Assembly: GCA_964429715.1 (NCBI GenBank)
Contig: CAYSCV010000054.1
Span: forward strand, 1 to 9,290
Source of the DNA: JACPNA01 sp964429715
GTDB taxonomy: Archaea; Nanobdellota; Nanobdellia; Woesearchaeales; GW2011-AR9
Reading direction: 5' to 3'
Length of the DNA stretch: 9,290 nucleotides
Below the pieces are notes generated by a model. It saw only the letters and a program-made list of their open reading frames with translations. It was not told where the DNA came from and ran no database searches. Made by a program: the position numbers and the translations under genes. Shown here one piece after another: positions 6,892 to 9,290 of the stretch. Within the stretch, counting starts at the first letter, position 1, and every line of letters starts with the position of its first letter.

Positions 6892-6905
6892 ATTTTTATA
6901 AAAAT
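6892..6905. promoter_or_regulatory. Perfect 14-bp AT palindrome, candidate Lrp operator
   Basis: ATTTTTATAAAAAT is a perfect palindrome in the 137-bp region between the Lrp gene and the divergent orphan pair. It lies just upstream of the Lrp TATA box and about 13 bp upstream of the candidate TATA element for the orphan pair. Lrp-family operators are typically AT-rich palindromes of this size, so it is a reasonable binding site. In DNA this AT-rich a chance palindrome is also possible. Confidence 0.35.
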
Positions 6906-6917
6906 TAATTTAGGAAG

Positions 6918-6928
6918 TTTTATAATTT
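6918..6928 (+). promoter_or_regulatory. Candidate TATA element of the orphan gene pair
   Basis: TTTTATAATTT is centred about 69 bp before the ATG at 6992, predicting a start near 6949 and a leader of roughly 43 nt. Nothing TATA-like sits at the 26-bp leaderless distance. The leader carries a Shine-Dalgarno motif (GGAAGTGA, 6980-6987) and a nine-codon upstream frame, both consistent with a leadered mRNA. Confidence 0.4.
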
Positions 6929-6965
6929 TGATAAATTACTACTATTTAGTTTGGAAATACAGTCA

Positions 6966-6995
6966 ATGAATAAATTGAAGGAAGTGAAAAAATGA
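6966..6995 (+). CDS. Nine-codon upstream ORF overlapping the next start (ATGA)
   Basis: An ATG at 6966 opens a frame encoding MNKLKEVKK and ends in TGA at 6993-6995, overlapping the ATG of the downstream gene (6992-6994) in the classic ATGA arrangement for translational coupling. The Shine-Dalgarno motif of the downstream gene lies inside this frame. The upstream ATG has no clear Shine-Dalgarno motif of its own. It may be a leader peptide or simply chance; the length and overlap are the only evidence. Confidence 0.2.
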   Translation: MNKLKEVKK

Positions 6996-7444
6996 CAACA
7001 CAAGCGCAAGATGGGGAAAAAATATCAGATTATTTTGTTTTATACTATAGAAACTTCTGTGATGAAACGATCCATTGGTACCAAGGAATGTTGGTTTATC
7101 TGAATATTAAACTGTTTTCGAATAAGTTGGATGCTATGGAATTTGCAAAATCTCATTCCCCACATCCAAAAAATAGAGCAATTGTTGCGAGAACATCAAA
7201 TAATTTAACGGATTATAAAGAAGGAGACAGCTATATTGTTGCAGCTTTTACTGCTATTGAAGGAACGGGTGCTCCAAATCGTGATAGGTATCTTAGTGTA
7301 CGATGTAATTCTGAATATCTGGAGTCTTTAACTGAAAGATTAGTTAATACAGACCCCTGTAGGATGTATCTTGGTATTGAAGAAAGAATGGGGTATAATG
7401 CATTAGACATAGTTAAAAGTATTAATTTACGTGAAGAGGGGTGA
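6992..7444 (+). CDS. Unrecognised 150-aa protein, first of an orphan pair
   Basis: Function not recognised. The protein is soluble, mixed alpha/beta by appearance, with aromatic-rich strands near the start (DYFVLYYRNF), a central strand pair (RAIVARTSNN; SYIVAAFTAIEG), then RYLSVRCNSEYLESLTERLV and a short helical C-terminus. It has three Cys and no signal peptide or membrane helix. The start is well supported: GGAAGTGA ends 4 nt before the ATG and closely matches the archaeal anti-Shine-Dalgarno complement. This contrasts with the leaderless genes around it. The next gene starts 7 nt after its stop, so the two form an operon divergent from the tandem Lrp regulator, which may control it. Confidence 0.8.
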   Translation: MTTQAQDGEKISDYFVLYYRNFCDETIHWYQGMLVYLNIKLFSNKLDAMEFAKSHSPHPKNRAIVARTSNNLTDYKEGDSYIVAAFTAIEGTGAPNRDRYLSVRCNSEYLESLTERLVNTDPCRMYLGIEERMGYNALDIVKSINLREEG

Positions 7445-7451
7445 GATTTTG

Positions 7452-8171
7452 GTGTATATTAATACTTACGGAAATGAGGCATTGGATACTCTTTTGTTAC
7501 GAATTGCTTACAAGCCCAAATTTGAAAAAGTAGACCTGTCTGTAATTGCATTAGATGACATAGTAATATATGACCAAGAGGGGAAACCATTTCGAACGTA
7601 TAAAAATGTAAAATTGGATAGTTCTGCAATTATGGAAAATGGTCAACCTCTGCGGCAAACACAAAATGAATGGATAGATTATCTTAGTTGTACAAGCAAT
7701 GATTTGATATCGTTTCCTTTGTTATATGGGATTTTAGAGCAATTGTATGAATTAGGGCACCCAGCTTTACGTCAAATTTATGAGGAGATGATTGCCTCAC
7801 CTTTTGTGACTTCCACTAAAATTGACTATGCTACGAATCGAGTTGTTCATAATGTTGGTTCTTCTGATTATTGGATTATGCCTTGTGCATTGCCTCTTGT
7901 TCGAAATATTTTAAGTGATGTTTCTTCTGTTCGAGAATGGAATGAGCCATTGCGCGCACTATTTATGTGTAAAGATGTAGAGAAAGCAATGGGAACTTTG
8001 AATAATATTGGTGGATTACCCACGTTTATAGAAGTAGCTTGTAATAAAGAAACACGACAGATTATTCCTCATCAGGGCGTATCGCTTTATGTTGGTGGTG
8101 GATTAAAATATGTTAATTGTTATAGTTTTCCTGATTTAAGGGGTCATACGCGACGGGTGAAGATGAAGTAG
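7452..8171 (+). CDS. Unrecognised 239-aa protein, second of the orphan pair
   Basis: Function not recognised. I place the start at GTG 7452 because GAGGGGTGA (7436-7444), a good Shine-Dalgarno sequence overlapping the previous stop, lies 7 nt upstream. A longer frame from GTG 7431 would give 246 aa but places that motif inside the gene; TTG 7449 is also possible. The sequence starts VYINTYGNEALDTLLLR, has a strand-rich segment (VDLSVIALDDIVIYD; GKPFRTYKNVKLD), a helical centre (FPLLYGILEQLYELGHPALRQIYEEMI), and ends in a strand/Gly-rich part (SLYVGGGLKYVNCYSF) with a basic tail (RGHTRRVKMK). No transmembrane segment or known catalytic motif is seen. It is coupled to the 150-aa gene and converges with the DUF1385 gene 26 nt away. 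Confidence 0.8.
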   Translation: MYINTYGNEALDTLLLRIAYKPKFEKVDLSVIALDDIVIYDQEGKPFRTYKNVKLDSSAIMENGQPLRQTQNEWIDYLSCTSNDLISFPLLYGILEQLYELGHPALRQIYEEMIASPFVTSTKIDYATNRVVHNVGSSDYWIMPCALPLVRNILSDVSSVREWNEPLRALFMCKDVEKAMGTLNNIGGLPTFIEVACNKETRQIIPHQGVSLYVGGGLKYVNCYSFPDLRGHTRRVKMK

Positions 8172-8206
8172 AGTTAATTTAGGAAATTGTATTACTTTTA
8201 TTCTTT
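8172..8206 (+). terminator. T-rich stretch ending the orphan operon
   Basis: The 26-nt convergent gap and the first codons beyond it read T-rich on the plus strand (TTGTATTACTTTTATTCTTTC at 8188-8208, including a TTTT). No hairpin is apparent. Archaeal polymerase can terminate at such tracts. There is no comparable T-run on the minus strand for the opposing gene. Confidence 0.25.
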
Positions 8207-9028
8207 CAACACGGCTTTTAACGAAGCGATGCCGACTTCTAATTGCTGGTCAGTTGGTTCTTTGGTGGTCAATCGCTGCGCCCATAATCCAGGTTGGACG
8301 ATGATTTTGATGAAAGGATTGTTGATGTATTTGCCGCTGAGACGGATGAATTCGTAGCCGATGCCGGCTAATAAAGGGAGGAAGAGGATTCTGCCGACAA
8401 GTTTCATCCACATGGGACCGGGAATGAATGAGAAGACGATGATGGAGAGGATGATGATGAAGAAGAGAAAAGAGGTGCCGCAACGAGGATGGAAGCGTGA
8501 GAAAGTTCTGACGTTTTCTACAGTTAAGGGTTTTTGTGCTTCATGGCAGTAGATGGTTTTATGTTCGGCGCCGTGGTATTGAAATAATGTTTTTACTTCT
8601 TTCATGAACGAGATGAGGTAGATATAGCCTAGGAAGATGATAAGACGAAAAGCGCCGTCAAGAGCATTAAAGAGGAAGCCGCTACTGTGGATGTAATGGG
8701 CGGAGAAGAAAGGAATGATGATGAAGAAGAGAATCGAGAAGAGAAGAGAGAGAGTGATTGTGCCAATGATTTCGAGGCGGGATAGTTTTTCATCGATTTC
8801 AAGCTGTTGGTTGCTGCTCCAAATCAATGCGCGCAGGCCATCATAAAGAGCGTAGAAAAGGCCAATAATACCGCGAATGAATGGTTTTTGATAGATTTGT
8901 GGAAATGTGGAGGATTGTTCTTTGTGGATTTTGATTTCGCCGTTTTTAGTTCGAACGGCTACGGCGTAGTGTTCTTTATTGCGCATCATAACACCTTCGA
9001 TTACGGCTTGGCCGCCTACGGTTTCCAT
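8198..9028 (-). CDS. DUF1385 (YqhQ-like) predicted metal-dependent membrane protein
   Basis: It belongs to the DUF1385/COG3872 family, annotated as predicted metal-dependent enzymes and called YqhQ in Bacillus; the reaction is unknown. All three family signatures are present: GGQAVIEGVMMR at 5-16, YHGAEHKTIYCHE at 151-163 (His152, Glu155, His156, Cys161, His162 as possible metal ligands), and RFHPRCGTS at 178-186. Membrane helices are likely at about 86-110, 126-141, 186-202 and 208-227, and family proteins are about this size (276 aa here), so it is full length. The N-terminal signature begins at residue 5, which fixes the ATG, as does a TATA box 26 bp upstream. Neighbours give no functional clue. 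The family is best known in bacteria, so its presence here could reflect old transfer. Confidence 0.9.
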   Translation of the reverse strand: METVGGQAVIEGVMMRNKEHYAVAVRTKNGEIKIHKEQSSTFPQIYQKPFIRGIIGLFYALYDGLRALIWSSNQQLEIDEKLSRLEIIGTITLSLLFSILFFIIIPFFSAHYIHSSGFLFNALDGAFRLIIFLGYIYLISFMKEVKTLFQYHGAEHKTIYCHEAQKPLTVENVRTFSRFHPRCGTSFLFFIIILSIIVFSFIPGPMWMKLVGRILFLPLLAGIGYEFIRLSGKYINNPFIKIIVQPGLWAQRLTTKEPTDQQLEVGIASLKAVLKE

Positions 9029-9049
9029 GGTATTTAGAATGGGGAGTGG

Positions 9050-9058
9050 TTTATAAAA
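9050..9058 (-). promoter_or_regulatory. TATA box of the DUF1385 gene
   Basis: The minus strand reads TTTTATAAA, centred 26 bp from the ATG at 9028. The transcript is predicted to be leaderless. The gap to the divergent gene on the right is 113 bp and holds this box and the one at 9113-9121. Confidence 0.65.
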
Positions 9059-9112
9059 GTGATGAAGGGAAATTTGGAAAAGAAAGAAAATAGATTGTTG
9101 ATTTCAATAACA

Positions 9113-9121
9113 TTTATAAAT
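9113..9121 (+). promoter_or_regulatory. TATA box of the gene running off the right edge
   Basis: TTTATAAAT is centred 25 bp upstream of the ATG at 9142, matching the other leaderless promoters of the window. This spacing is the main evidence that the ATG at 9142 is a real start. Confidence 0.6.
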
Positions 9122-9141
9122 TCTAACAGAGTGGTTATACA

Positions 9142-9290
9142 ATGCGCATACCTGATGTTCCGTATATGCCGTTACGGTTGGAAAAAGAGGAGAGAAATTT
9201 TTTGAGTTCTTTAGAGGGGAAAGTTAAACATATTCTGATTGGGCGACGAGAGGAAGATATATTTTCAGTTTTAGGTTATAATTTTGGACA
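9142..9290 (+). CDS. 5' end of an unrecognised gene, cut by the window edge
   Basis: The frame opens at ATG 9142 and stays open for 49 codons to the end of the window. It begins MRIPDVPYMPLRLEKEERN, continues with a helix-like Lys/Glu-rich stretch, and then has KVKHILIGRREEDIFSVLGY, which could be the first strand and turn of a folded domain. There is no signal peptide. The start is backed by a TATA box at the leaderless distance. I do not recognise the family from this fragment. It is divergent from the DUF1385 gene. Confidence 0.65.
   Translation, partial: MRIPDVPYMPLRLEKEERNFLSSLEGKVKHILIGRREEDIFSVLGYNFG

Noticed and set aside
7431..8171. GTG 7431 as the start of the second orphan gene
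   Set aside because: It would put the good Shine-Dalgarno sequence at 7436-7444 inside the gene and give a 14-nt overlap; GTG 7452 fits the spacing better.
8250..8483. 77-codon minus-strand frame inside the DUF1385 gene
   Set aside because: It overlaps the conserved RFHPRCGTS region of DUF1385 and is a His/Arg-rich shadow frame. The plus-strand frames at 8361-8552 and 8807-9037 are shadows too.

Overview
The window reads as a low-GC archaeal chromosome segment. The best evidence is promoter architecture: six genes have an A/T-rich TATA box centred about 25-27 bp upstream of the start codon, which in archaea puts the transcription start on or next to the first codon (leaderless mRNAs). A Rad50-type DNA-repair ATPase and a tandem Lrp/AsnC-family regulator also fit an archaeon. 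Small genes, many unrecognisable proteins and high A+T suggest a DPANN lineage such as Woesearchaeota or Pacearchaeota. That placement is inference only, because no rRNA or other taxonomic marker is present.

Left part (1-1432): a probable 3' end of a plus-strand gene enters from the left edge and stops at 138. A hairpin plus T8 tract (153-206) follows and could terminate it. A minus-strand gene of unknown function (194-1249) with a long Pro/Ser-rich tail converges on it. The 183-bp gap to the next gene carries two divergent promoters.

Centre (1433-5824, plus strand): a complete Rad50/SbcC-like ATPase with Zn-hook CPMC (no Mre11 gene in view), then a separately promoted two-gene unit. That unit is an unrecognised 165-aa protein followed 5 nt later by PhoH2, a PIN ribonuclease fused to a PhoH-type RNA-dependent ATPase.

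Right part (5825-9290): a convergent minus-strand Lrp-type regulator made of two complete Lrp repeats exactly 170 residues apart. Divergent from it are two orphan genes (6992-8171) that, unlike the rest of the window, have Shine-Dalgarno sequences and one of them a leader. Next come a minus-strand DUF1385 (YqhQ-like) membrane protein and the 5' end of another plus-strand gene that runs off the right edge.

The recognisable functions are DNA double-strand-break processing (Rad50), RNA turnover or helicase activity (PhoH2), and transcriptional control (Lrp). No mobile element, CRISPR array, tRNA or rRNA is visible. The best candidates for undescribed biology are the PhoH2 partner protein, the orphan pair opposite the tandem Lrp, and the uniform leaderless promoter design with one leadered exception.
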